DNA of 33,673 nucleotides from NCBI GenBank assembly GCA_009919445.1, contig RGBY01000003.1, positions 1 to 33,673 of the forward strand, in the 5' to 3' direction. The notes below the pieces were generated by a model that was not told the origin of the DNA, searched no databases, and was given only the letters and a program-made list of their open reading frames with translations. Of this stretch, positions 19,243 through 28,246 are shown in pieces. The translations under genes and the position numbers were made by a program. Each line of letters begins with the position of its first letter. Position 1 is the stretch's first letter. Origin of the DNA: Planctomycetia bacterium (lineage in GTDB: Bacteria; Planctomycetota; Planctomycetia; Pirellulales; UBA1268).

Positions 19243-20121
19243 CTAACGGGTTGCCGAGGAGGCTGCCAGGGCGAGGCGAACCGTTGCCACGTCGTGGACG
19301 CGAATGATAGGGATTCCCTGAGCCGCCAGATTGCAGGCCGTGACAGCAGTGACCAGATCGCGTTCGGCGCGAGTTGGCTCGCGGCCACAGGTCTGCTTGA
19401 CGATTTTGCCAAGGAAGCCCTTGCGGGAGTGGCCAATCAGAATCGGGCAGCCAAGATCGAGAAAGCGGCCTGCTTGCTGCATGAGAGTGAGGTTGTGCTC
19501 GTGTGTCTTGCCAAAGCCAATCCCCGGATCGAGGCAGATTGACTCAGGGGCAATGCCTGCTGCCAGCAGGGCGTCACGCCGGGCACGAAGATAGGCGTGA
19601 ATCTCTTCCACAACGTTGGTGTAGGTCGGCTCAAGCTGCATGGTCTGCGGCGTCCCCTGCATGTGCATGGCGCAGATTCCCGCAGCAGTGCTGCGGGCGA
19701 GGTCAGCCATCTCGGGATCGCCTTCCAGCCCGGTCACGTCGTTGATGATCTCGGCCCCCGCAGCGATGGCCTGCCGGGCAACAACCGCCTTAGACGTGTC
19801 GATTGAAATGGGCAGATTGACCTGCGCAGCAAGGCGGCCGACAACGTCGCCGACTCGCCGCCACTCTTCTTCAGCCGAAACTGGCTCGGCGAAGGGGCGA
19901 GTGCTTTCGCCACCAACATCAAGGATGTCAGCGCCAGCCGCAGCCAGCGAGAGGCCGTGCTCAACTGCGGCCTCAACCCCAGCGTGGAGGCCACCGTCGG
20001 AGAAACTGTCTGGGGTGACGTTAACGATGCCCATCAGCAGGGCCGGCTCACCCGCCGCAGGCAACGGTAGCGACCGCGTCCGTAACTGCCATCTGGCTGG
20101 CCGAGATGTCGGTGAATTCAT
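19243..20121 (-). CDS. folP: dihydropteroate synthase
   Basis: 'LMGIVNVTPDSFSDGG', 'GADILDVGGESTRPFAEPVSAEEEWRRV', 'INDVTGLEGDPEMADL' and 'ILIGHSRKGFLGKI'. ATG at 20121 overlaps the upstream TGA. Confidence 0.94.
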   Translation of the reverse strand: MNSPTSRPARWQLRTRSLPLPAAGEPALLMGIVNVTPDSFSDGGLHAGVEAAVEHGLSLAAAGADILDVGGESTRPFAEPVSAEEEWRRVGDVVGRLAAQVNLPISIDTSKAVVARQAIAAGAEIINDVTGLEGDPEMADLARSTAAGICAMHMQGTPQTMQLEPTYTNVVEEIHAYLRARRDALLAAGIAPESICLDPGIGFGKTHEHNLTLMQQAGRFLDLGCPILIGHSRKGFLGKIVKQTCGREPTRAERDLVTAVTACNLAAQGIPIIRVHDVATVRLALAASSATR

Positions 20122-20672
20122 CACCACGGTTCTTCCATCAGGCCGACAATCTGCTGGGCCATTTTGACGATGCCCTCTTGCTGCGTGCTCACTACTGAGC
20201 GGCCGTATTCTGGCACCAAGGCAGCCGACTGCCCCACATCGACGCTGGCCGCCGGCACGGGGACAGCCCCTGAGGCGAGAACCGCACCACCACGATCGGC
20301 CCAGGTGACAAGCACCTGCAGGTTGAGTTCCACCATTCGCGATTGGTCGCTCGGGCTTTCGACCATCATCCGTTTCGTGTCGGCGACAATGCGGCCAGTC
20401 AGGATGCTGTCGGCCCCTGCGCCGTCGACTACCTTGAACGGGGTCCGTTTTTCAATCTCCTTGCAGACGGCTTCGGTTAGCCGTACCCCCAGATCGACGG
20501 CCGGAGTCACCCGAAAGCTGTCACACTGAAACAGCGGAACGTAGATGGTGCGGACGTTGGCCGCATACAGCGTGCTATTCCCAAATCGATAGGCCGCGCA
20601 GCCCAGTAGCCCCGGTAGCAGGCATGCCAGCCCGCCGAGAATCTGACGGCGATCAAGAAATGGAGCAGACAT
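20121..20672 (-). CDS. LptE-family LPS-assembly lipoprotein-like protein
   Basis: Lipobox 'LLPGLLGCAAYRFG'. 'VRTIYVPLFQCDSFRVTPAVDLGVRLTEAVCKEIEKRTPFKVVDGAGADSILTGRI' is an LptE-like fold signature, and the C-terminus is compatible. Confidence 0.7.
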   Translation of the reverse strand: MSAPFLDRRQILGGLACLLPGLLGCAAYRFGNSTLYAANVRTIYVPLFQCDSFRVTPAVDLGVRLTEAVCKEIEKRTPFKVVDGAGADSILTGRIVADTKRMMVESPSDQSRMVELNLQVLVTWADRGGAVLASGAVPVPAASVDVGQSAALVPEYGRSVVSTQQEGIVKMAQQIVGLMEEPW

Positions 20673-20683
20673 CGCAGACGGCC

Positions 20684-21967
20684 TCAGCGCAGCGGTTGAT
20701 TCTCACCGGATGCATCCTGGCTGGCGATCATGGCGTCAGCCTCGGCCATGGCATCGAGTTCGGCTTCTTTGAGTGAGTCAGGGTTGAGGAATGCGGTGAG
20801 TGCCGGCAGCGGGTTGTCGCTGACATCCTCCAGACCGGCTAACTGCTCAAGCTGATCGCGTGCCCGCTGGGCCATCATCGTCTTGGGGTAGTCGCGGGCG
20901 ATCAGGGCGTAGTAGATCCGTGCCGAGGTGTAGTGCTTGCCCTTGGCATAGAACTCTGCCCGTTTCCAGTGTCGGGTCGCCTGCTGGGCTGCGATTTCAG
21001 CCCGGGTTCGCATGACCCGTTGCTCTTCCTCATCGCTTAACTGATCAGGGAACTGGACGAGAATCTGGTCAGCCAGAATCTCAGCCTCATCGAGCATGCC
21101 CCCCTCGTAACCGGGACCCTGATAGGCCTGCAGTTTGGCCTGCAGGGCAAACAGATGAGCAGGCAGCAGGAATTCGCTGTCGGGGTGCTCGGTTCGCAGC
21201 AGCGAATAGAAGTAGTCGGCGTCGAGCCACTGCCGATCGAGGAAGTGGGCATTGGCCTCGGCCATCAGGCTATCGTCGGCGAGTGGCCCACGAGGGTCGT
21301 TGAGCCGAACATGCTCATAGGCCTTGAGTGCCCGCCCGCGAGTGTCGAAGAGTGGGCGGCTGCGGTCGAGCAGGTTTGGAACCAGCAGGGGCAGGTGCTG
21401 CTTCGCATCCATTGCGAGCCAGTACTGGGCGATGACAAACTGCCGCTGGGCAATTCGATCGAGATACCGGGTGTTGGGGTATTTCTTGACGAGGGCGTCG
21501 TATTGATCTTCAGCCTTGGGATACTGATCGGTGAAGAAGAGGCATTCCCCCACTTGCCACATGGCATCTTCCTCGATGGCTGAATCGGGCCAGCGGTCAA
21601 TGACCTTGCGATAGCGAGACAAGGCCTCTTTGTATTTTTCCTGAACGAACAGTTCGTCGCCGGCGGTGAGCGCATCACGGGCGACAGACTCATTCGGTCC
21701 CCGGCCAACCATCTTTTTGAACCGCCGCTTGATCGTGTCTCCCTTTAGTTGATCCCAGCCGAGGTCCTTGTCGTAGGGAGACTCAGTCGAAATCACCGAA
21801 GAGGTGTCGTTCTCGGCGAGGTCATCGGTTGAATCACTGCTGCCAGTCAGCCATGGCCAGTCTGGCTTCGTCAGCGTTGCGCAGCCGCTGGCGAGCGAGG
21901 CGATCAGAACTCCTGCAAGGACAGAGGCAGAGAGCAGCCACTGCCGGGAGTTGGTCAACGGCTTCAT
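20684..21967 (-). CDS. BamD-like tetratricopeptide lipoprotein
   Basis: Lipobox 'LIASLASGCATL'. TPR-like 'GDELFVQEKYKEALSRYRKVIDRWPDSAIEEDAMWQVGECLFFTDQYPKAEDQYDALVKKYPNTRY'. Confidence 0.75.
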   Translation of the reverse strand: MKPLTNSRQWLLSASVLAGVLIASLASGCATLTKPDWPWLTGSSDSTDDLAENDTSSVISTESPYDKDLGWDQLKGDTIKRRFKKMVGRGPNESVARDALTAGDELFVQEKYKEALSRYRKVIDRWPDSAIEEDAMWQVGECLFFTDQYPKAEDQYDALVKKYPNTRYLDRIAQRQFVIAQYWLAMDAKQHLPLLVPNLLDRSRPLFDTRGRALKAYEHVRLNDPRGPLADDSLMAEANAHFLDRQWLDADYFYSLLRTEHPDSEFLLPAHLFALQAKLQAYQGPGYEGGMLDEAEILADQILVQFPDQLSDEEEQRVMRTRAEIAAQQATRHWKRAEFYAKGKHYTSARIYYALIARDYPKTMMAQRARDQLEQLAGLEDVSDNPLPALTAFLNPDSLKEAELDAMAEADAMIASQDASGENQPLR

Positions 21968-22770
21968 CGTGTCTTCTCGCGAGGGGGGGCAAAGGTGGTG
22001 GACAGCCAGCGACTCGTTTTGAGGCGGTAGCCGAGGAGGTTGCTCAGGAGGGTGTTCATGATGGCTCGCACCTCTCCCATGGCGTCACAATTGGAAAGGG
22101 TCTGTGCAAAGCCATTCCCGGCAAGGTTTCGCAGGAGGGCCAGCGCTGGCGGTGAGACTGACACCACTGCCCGTTTGCCCCGCCGGCAACGTTGGCAGAG
22201 TCCGCCGCCCGAGAGCATGCCGAAGGCAGTACGGGCATCGCCCAGCGAGGCACCGCATTCTGCGCAGGAGTGGAGTGCCGGAAACTGCCCAAGCTGCTGG
22301 AGGATGCCGAGTTCGGTGTGCACGAGAACCATGGCGACTGTTTGGGGATCAAGTCTGCTTGTCTCTGCGGCTGAGCTCTGTCCCGGACGGGGGCGTGACA
22401 GCATTCGGACGGCGCTGGCGGCCAGGTCGAACAGGGCGGGTTGAGGGTCAGCATCAACGGTGACAGCATCAAAGAGTTCAGCAAGGTAGAGTCCGGCCGC
22501 GACAGCAGGCTGGCTGTCACCAACACGAAACCGATGTTCAAGAAAAGCCTCGGTCAATAAGTCGAGACTGCCGCTGGAACGGCGGTGGACGAGTACCTGA
22601 CAGACCGAAAGGAGGTCAAGGGCGGCGTCAAACTTGCTCTTGGGCCGCCACGCTCCCTTCGCCAGCCCCCGCACCTTGCCAGCTTCCCGGGTCAGCAGGG
22701 TGACGATGGCACTGGTCTCACCAAAAGGAATCGCCCGTAGAACCACGGCACGGACCTTTTCGGCGGTCAT
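21964..22770 (-). CDS. recO: DNA repair protein RecO
   Basis: 'VRAVVLRAIPFGETSAIVTLLTREAGKVRGLAKGAWRPKSKF', plus the Zn-binding 'CAECGASLGDARTAFGMLSGGGLCQRC'. Confidence 0.9.
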   Translation of the reverse strand: MTAEKVRAVVLRAIPFGETSAIVTLLTREAGKVRGLAKGAWRPKSKFDAALDLLSVCQVLVHRRSSGSLDLLTEAFLEHRFRVGDSQPAVAAGLYLAELFDAVTVDADPQPALFDLAASAVRMLSRPRPGQSSAAETSRLDPQTVAMVLVHTELGILQQLGQFPALHSCAECGASLGDARTAFGMLSGGGLCQRCRRGKRAVVSVSPPALALLRNLAGNGFAQTLSNCDAMGEVRAIMNTLLSNLLGYRLKTSRWLSTTFAPPREKTR

Positions 22771-24011
22771 GATGGCTTGGCCACGGAGGGCAGCCGAGTG
22801 ACCCGCAGCCGCTCGATCTTGCGACCGGTTGCTGCCAGCACCTCAAGGGCCACCCCGTCGGCTTCAATCTGTTCGCCAACCTCAGGGATGCGTCCAAAAA
22901 CATGAAAGGCGAATCCACCGATGGTGTCGAAGTCGGCCTCTTCGGGAAGGCTGAATTGCATCCGTTCGTTGAGGTCATCGAGCGGGACATGGGCTAGCGT
23001 TTCGCAGACATCTTCTGAAACGGCCAGGATGCCATCATCGAATGCCTCGTCGTGTTCGTCGGCAATTTCACCAACAATTTCCTCAAGGGCATCCTCAATG
23101 GTAACGACCCCACAGACACCACCGAACTCATCGGTCACGATGGCCATATGAGACTTGCCCCGTTGCAGTTCCCGGAGCAGCGTCTGCACGCTCATGGTTT
23201 CGGGAATGAAGTAGGGGGGGCGTATCAGTTCGTTGAGGTCAGGGGGGGTGCCTGCATCACTGCTGTGACACCGGGCCAGTTCAGTGAGGATTTCGCGGGA
23301 GTGGAGCACACCCACAATGTCATCTGACGAAGCCCGCCAGACCGGAAGACGCGAGTGACCACTCTCAATGGCGGTGGCGACCACGTCATCCCACGGGGAG
23401 GCAAGCGGCAGGCCGATCATTTCGGTGCGGGGCGTCATGATCTCTGAAACATGGACATCTTCAAGTTCCATTACGCCTTGAATCATGTCGCGGGCTTCCT
23501 CATCGAGGTGTCCCTCGCGATGGGCCTCATCCATCGCCAGTCGAATCTCGTCCTGTGAGTCTTCGGCGGCTTCCCGGCTTGACCGCGGGAGAAACCGGCT
23601 GGCCAGCCGCAGGAGGCTTCGGCCGATGGCGACCAGTGGCCGCACTAGGTGAATCAACGGTCGCCATAGCCACCAGGTCACCACGACAATCCAGACCCCA
23701 GCCACCCGCGTCAGCAGCATTGGGACAATCACCAGCATGCCCCAGCAGAGCACCATCCAGCCAAGAATGGCCAGGTTGTTCGTCGCAAGGTGGCTAGCTG
23801 CCATCAGGGTGGCCATTACTGCGGCACCCGTGACAACCGTGGCGGCGATAAAGGCAACCCCCTCGCCGGCAGACAGGATCTCATCGTAGATCTCAGGCTG
23901 TTTCTGATGCTGACAGACATCCTGAAGATGATGCCGCCGCGCACCGCGGATCGCGCGGGCCTGGAGGGCGGCGACACTCGCGAAGATGAGCAACAAAAAG
24001 GCAGTCTGCAT
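22767..24011 (-). CDS. CNNM/hemolysin-family membrane protein with CBS pair and CorC_HlyC domain
   Basis: 'VMELEDVHVSEIMTPRTEMIGLP', 'SRLPVWRASSDDIVGVLHSREIL', 'HMAIVTDEFGGVCGVVTIEDALEEIVGEIADEHD' and 'IGGFAFHVFGRIPEVGE'. N-terminal TM segments. Confidence 0.9.
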   Translation of the reverse strand: MQTAFLLLIFASVAALQARAIRGARRHHLQDVCQHQKQPEIYDEILSAGEGVAFIAATVVTGAAVMATLMAASHLATNNLAILGWMVLCWGMLVIVPMLLTRVAGVWIVVVTWWLWRPLIHLVRPLVAIGRSLLRLASRFLPRSSREAAEDSQDEIRLAMDEAHREGHLDEEARDMIQGVMELEDVHVSEIMTPRTEMIGLPLASPWDDVVATAIESGHSRLPVWRASSDDIVGVLHSREILTELARCHSSDAGTPPDLNELIRPPYFIPETMSVQTLLRELQRGKSHMAIVTDEFGGVCGVVTIEDALEEIVGEIADEHDEAFDDGILAVSEDVCETLAHVPLDDLNERMQFSLPEEADFDTIGGFAFHVFGRIPEVGEQIEADGVALEVLAATGRKIERLRVTRLPSVAKPS

Positions 24012-24020
24012 GAAAGGGAT

Positions 24021-24593
24021 TCAGCGTGATGGTGAAGCGGCTTTCCCGCGACGCCGAGGGAGGCGTCGTGGTGGCGGCGGCAGGCCAATGTCCTCCATCA
24101 CCTGACGTTCTCGACGTCGCATCGCCCGTCGTTCGGCTGGACTGTGATCGTCGTAGCCGCAAAGATGGAGGAGCCCGTGGACAAGGTAATACGCCAATTC
24201 GTGCTCTGGCTGCCAGTGGTATCGTCCCGCCTCGCGGTGTGCCGTTTCACCGCTGGCAACAATTTCGCCCGCCAGATGCGTGGAAAGATCGGTCGACCCG
24301 GTAGACCGGGCAAGGCCGGCAGGGGGGCTGAGATCGAAGGTGATCACGTCAGTCGGCCCAGGTACTCCTAGCCAGACCTCGTGCAACTGGGCAATTTCCT
24401 CATCATCGACAATGGCCAGACTGATCTCGGCGGTTTCGATTCCTGTGGCATCGAGGGCGGAAGCCATCAGCCGCTTCAGATCGGTCACCCGTACTGGCAG
24501 CAGTCTCTGCCGATTGCAGCAGTCAATCTGCCTTCGCCCGGCGGTCCCTAGCACCGAATGGCCGGCAGGTCTGCGACGCTTTCCCTCAGCCAC
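24021..24593 (-). CDS. ybeY: endoribonuclease YbeY
   Basis: 'EISLAIVDDEEIAQLHEVWLGVPGPTDVITFDL', 'LAGEIVASGETAHREA' and 'YYLVHGLLHLCGYDDHSPAERRAMRRRERQVM'. The GTG start overlaps the upstream TAG. Confidence 0.9.
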   Translation of the reverse strand: MAEGKRRRPAGHSVLGTAGRRQIDCCNRQRLLPVRVTDLKRLMASALDATGIETAEISLAIVDDEEIAQLHEVWLGVPGPTDVITFDLSPPAGLARSTGSTDLSTHLAGEIVASGETAHREAGRYHWQPEHELAYYLVHGLLHLCGYDDHSPAERRAMRRRERQVMEDIGLPPPPRRLPRRRGKAASPSR

Positions 24594-27064
24594 TAGGCTG
24601 TCCTCTGATCGGGATACTTGACCCGACCGTGGTAGACGGCCGTCAGGCTCTTGATCAGGCTCTGCTCGATGACCCGTAGTTCTTCCAGCGTCAGGCCACA
24701 GTCTTCGAACTGGCCGTCAAGCAAACGCTTCATGGCCAGTTCATGGACGAGGCTCGAGATTCGAGCTGGAGTAGGTTCACTCAGTGAACGGCTGGCGCTT
24801 TCGACAGCGTCAGAAAGCATGAGCACAGCCGACTCACGGGTGCTCGGTCGCGGGCCAGGATAGCGGAAGGTCTGCTCGTCGACGCCACCGCTATTGGGAT
24901 CAGCCTGCGACTTTTCGGCTGCCCGTCGATAGAAGTATTCAACCAGCGTCGTGCCGTGATGTTCCAGGAGCAGGTCAACAATCGGCTGGGGCAGGTTGTA
25001 TTGGCGGGCAAGTTCGGCCCCTTCCTTCACGTGGGCGATGATGATGAGGCTGCTCATGGCTGGCACCAGTGCCTCGTGCCGGTTCTCTTGTCTGCCTTGA
25101 TTCTCAACGTAGTACGCCGGCTTGAGCATCTTGCCGACATCATGAAAGTAAGCGCCCACTCGCACCAGCAGGCCACGGGCACCAATGGCATCGGCTGCAG
25201 CCTCACCAATGCTGGCCACATTGATTGAGTGGTTGTAGGTGCCGGGTGCCCGTCGCACGAGTTCCTGAAGCAACGGGTGGGCCACATCACCAATCTCAAG
25301 CAGGCTGAGGTCAGTGAGGACGCCGAAGGTTTTCTCTACGAAAGGCAGGAGGCCCGTCATGAGGAAACCGGCTAGCAGCGTCCAGACACCAGTCCGGGCT
25401 GCTTCGAAAAGGAGGTAGAGGTCGAGCGGGTGTTCAGCCAGAAGGTTGGCGCCAATCTGCGTTGTCGTGGCGACCGCACCAGCCCAGAGCCCGACGTAGA
25501 TCAGTTTGCTCCGGCTGCGGATCTGGCCCATCCAGAAGATGGTGGCAGCAGCAGCAGCCGTGAGGGTGATGTAATCGGCCAGTCCCTGGCCCAGTCCGAC
25601 CACCAGCACCAGTGCCACCTCGGCCACTAACAGCAACGCCAGATCTTCGTCATAGGCAATCGCCACCGTCATGGCAAAGACCAGCAGCGGGAGGATTTCA
25701 GCCCGCCAGGCATCACCGGCCGCGAAGGAGCAGGCGGCCGTTGTGGCGATCACCAACACCAACAGGGTGGCGACATGGCCGAGATCGAGGAGGACGTCAC
25801 GGTGATGCAGGTGCAGGTAGAAACCGGCCAGGGTGAACATGGCGACAAACAGGCCCAAGAGTGAGGCTGCCCGTCCAATCCGCTCACCCACAGGCTGTTG
25901 CCGCAGCGCCTCCTCGTGTTCCAGTTTGAGAAGGGTCAGTTCTTCACTGGTGATTTCTTTGCCGGCCGGCACCAGAAGGTCGCCTGCGGCATAACGGACA
26001 AACTGCTTGGGTGTCTTTTCAATGGCCTCGGCCTTGGCCCGCGATGTGGCCTCACTATCGACCTCAAGCGAACCGGTCAGGCGGGGGTCGACCCAGTTAA
26101 AGACGCGGTCGGTCAGGGGGCCCGCACCAAGTTCCTCCGTCAGCCGGGACTTCAGCCGAATCTTGGCTTCTCCCAGCAACACGTCGGCCACCTGAGCCCG
26201 AAGCATTTCTGTTGCGTTGCCCAGGGGATGGACATCAATTTCTGTCTGGCTGCCCTCGTCGAGTCCATGCTGAATTTTTTCGAGCACACCCTGAGCTTCG
26301 AGTGGCGCGAAGGCCCGGTCGATGGCTTTGTTGAACTCCAGAAGTTTCTCTTTGGTTCCGACCCGGCTGCGAAAGGCCGTAAAGGCCTGCTCGGCCTCGA
26401 TTTTCTGCCGTGCAAATTCGGTGACAGACGGCTGAGCAGGCTGGGCAGGAGCCTCGTCTCCGGTCGGGTTTGGCTCGGGCTGGTCTTCGGTGGAAGTGAC
26501 GGCGGCAGCAAGCCCGATGTCATCTGGCGTGGTGGCGGGAGGTGTGGTCGGCTCCGGTGCAATCGGTGGATCTGGTGGCTTCACAACAGTCCCCGGCGCA
26601 GGCACCGGCAACCGTTCCAGCACTGCTGCGGTATCAGGTGCAAACTCCAGCCAGGCATCTCGGGAAACAGCAGCCAGGGTTTCGGCGGCAGCAATTTCGG
26701 CGACGCGATTCTTCAGGCCGTCACGAATGCGAAGGATTGGCCCACGGTCCTGGATGTAGACAACCCGCACCTGAGACGTCGCCCGTTCCTGGGCCGCCCG
26801 AGTGCGGTCAAGGTCAGGCTTTTCAAACGGCAACCGCGACACCACGCCGCGTGGGGCAACCGTGCCAAGTCGAAAGGCAAATGGCTGCGACCAGCCGTGC
26901 AGCAGGATCAGCAGGGTCAACCCGGCCAAAAGGCAGAGGCCAAGGCGGACGAGCACTTCCGACCGAGAGATAGTCTCGAGCAGGTGTCCCCAGAAGCCCT
27001 GGGGACCCTCCATCGAGGATGCACGGCGAATGCGGCGGCGAAAAGAAGAAGGGGCGATACTCAT
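24593..27064 (-). CDS. HD-domain 7TM protein (PgpH-like; 7TMR-HDED plus HD phosphohydrolase, putative c-di-AMP phosphodiesterase)
   Basis: 'RAPGTYNHSINVASIGEAAADAIGARGLLVRVGAYFHDVGKMLKPAYYVENQ' and 'LLEHHGTTLVEYFYRRA', several TM segments, an N-terminal extracytoplasmic region, and synteny with phoH and ybeY. Confidence 0.9.
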   Translation of the reverse strand: MSIAPSSFRRRIRRASSMEGPQGFWGHLLETISRSEVLVRLGLCLLAGLTLLILLHGWSQPFAFRLGTVAPRGVVSRLPFEKPDLDRTRAAQERATSQVRVVYIQDRGPILRIRDGLKNRVAEIAAAETLAAVSRDAWLEFAPDTAAVLERLPVPAPGTVVKPPDPPIAPEPTTPPATTPDDIGLAAAVTSTEDQPEPNPTGDEAPAQPAQPSVTEFARQKIEAEQAFTAFRSRVGTKEKLLEFNKAIDRAFAPLEAQGVLEKIQHGLDEGSQTEIDVHPLGNATEMLRAQVADVLLGEAKIRLKSRLTEELGAGPLTDRVFNWVDPRLTGSLEVDSEATSRAKAEAIEKTPKQFVRYAAGDLLVPAGKEITSEELTLLKLEHEEALRQQPVGERIGRAASLLGLFVAMFTLAGFYLHLHHRDVLLDLGHVATLLVLVIATTAACSFAAGDAWRAEILPLLVFAMTVAIAYDEDLALLLVAEVALVLVVGLGQGLADYITLTAAAAATIFWMGQIRSRSKLIYVGLWAGAVATTTQIGANLLAEHPLDLYLLFEAARTGVWTLLAGFLMTGLLPFVEKTFGVLTDLSLLEIGDVAHPLLQELVRRAPGTYNHSINVASIGEAAADAIGARGLLVRVGAYFHDVGKMLKPAYYVENQGRQENRHEALVPAMSSLIIIAHVKEGAELARQYNLPQPIVDLLLEHHGTTLVEYFYRRAAEKSQADPNSGGVDEQTFRYPGPRPSTRESAVLMLSDAVESASRSLSEPTPARISSLVHELAMKRLLDGQFEDCGLTLEELRVIEQSLIKSLTAVYHGRVKYPDQRTA

Positions 27065-27111
27065 CGCGTCATGCTTTGGTGAATGCCGAAGGGTGGCTGG
27101 CCTGTCCTTAA

Positions 27112-28041
27112 TTATTCCTCGTAAGCGTCGACAATGCGCTGAACAAGCGGATGTCGCACAATGTCGGCTCCGCCAAGGCTAATTTTCCGGCAGCCAGTAA
27201 CGCCTGAAAGCCGCTCCATAGCGTCAATCAAGCCACTGCGGCGATTCGGTGGGAGGTCAATCTGCGTGGTATCGCCGGAGATCACCATTTTTGAGCCAAC
27301 CCCAAGCCGGGTGAGAAACATCTTCATTTGGGCGGCAGTGGTGTTTTGGGCCTCATCCAAAATGATGAAGGCGTTATTAAGTGTTCGTCCCCGCATGTAG
27401 GCCAGGGGAATCATCTCGATGACGTCCTGTTCAGTCAGTCGCTTCAGCAACTCGTAGTCCATCATTTCCCGGAGGGCATCGAGCAGTGGTCGCAGATAAG
27501 GGTTGATCTTGGCCTGCAGGTCACCAGGGAGAAAGCCAAGGCTCTCACCCGCTTCAACGGCTGGGCGGACGAGAACGATTTTGGTGACCTGCTCGCTGCG
27601 AAGAGCGGAGACCGCCATGGCGACAGCCAGAAATGTTTTGCCGCAGCCGGCCGGGCCTTCACAGAAGACGACATCGTGATCACGAATGGCTCGGACATAG
27701 GTGGCCTGTCCGGCCGAACGAGGCACAACATGGCCGCCTGGACGCTGCACCTCAATTGACTCGTGTTGGGTCTGTTCTGCACCGTCGGAATTAGTGGCCA
27801 GCAGCCGGTCAACGTCGGCATCATTGACGACACCCTGACGACGAGCAATCTGGTCAAGGGTCTCAAAGATCTCAGCCGCCCGTTGCACGGCAGCCTCATT
27901 CCCTTCGATATGAATCGCGTCACCACGGGCCGAGACACCCACGCCGAGGGCAGCGCGAATTCTGCGGAGGTGTTGGTCGCGCGGGCCGAAGACCGCCAGC
28001 AGGCGCTTCGAATCGACCACAGCAATCGTCGTGCGAGACAT
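27112..28041 (-). CDS. phoH: PhoH family ATPase
   Basis: 'DHDVVFCEGPAGCGKTFLAVAMAVSAL', 'KIVLVRPAVEAGESLGFLPGDLQAKINPYLRPL', 'FIILDEAQNTTAAQMKMFLTRLGVGSKMVISGDTTQIDLP'. ATG at 28041. Confidence 0.94.
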   Translation of the reverse strand: MSRTTIAVVDSKRLLAVFGPRDQHLRRIRAALGVGVSARGDAIHIEGNEAAVQRAAEIFETLDQIARRQGVVNDADVDRLLATNSDGAEQTQHESIEVQRPGGHVVPRSAGQATYVRAIRDHDVVFCEGPAGCGKTFLAVAMAVSALRSEQVTKIVLVRPAVEAGESLGFLPGDLQAKINPYLRPLLDALREMMDYELLKRLTEQDVIEMIPLAYMRGRTLNNAFIILDEAQNTTAAQMKMFLTRLGVGSKMVISGDTTQIDLPPNRRSGLIDAMERLSGVTGCRKISLGGADIVRHPLVQRIVDAYEE

Positions 28042-28246
28042 CAAAGCCCGTCAGGCATCTGCCGGTGACGGTCTCGGGGGAAGGGGGGGTACGCCACGCG
28101 GCGAACCGTTGGCTCGCAGCTACCGCTACGAGCAACATTAAATGGTACCCGGGGAAGCCCGCTGATCCCAGCAAATTCAGCCATGTGCCTGCTTTTTCGG
28201 CTGATTCGGCCGCCGGACTCCCGGCTGGTCAGCCGCAGCCCAGCCC

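Noticed and set aside
24021-24593. YbeY motif HGLLHLCGYDDH (extra residue relative to HGxLHxxGYDH)
   Set aside because: The third metal-ligand position is known to vary (His or Asp) in this family, so this is not strong evidence of altered function.
25898-27082. 394-aa plus-strand ORF antisense to the pgpH-like gene
   Set aside because: Overlaps a well-supported gene fully; composition looks like a codon-shadow product and no domain is recognisable.
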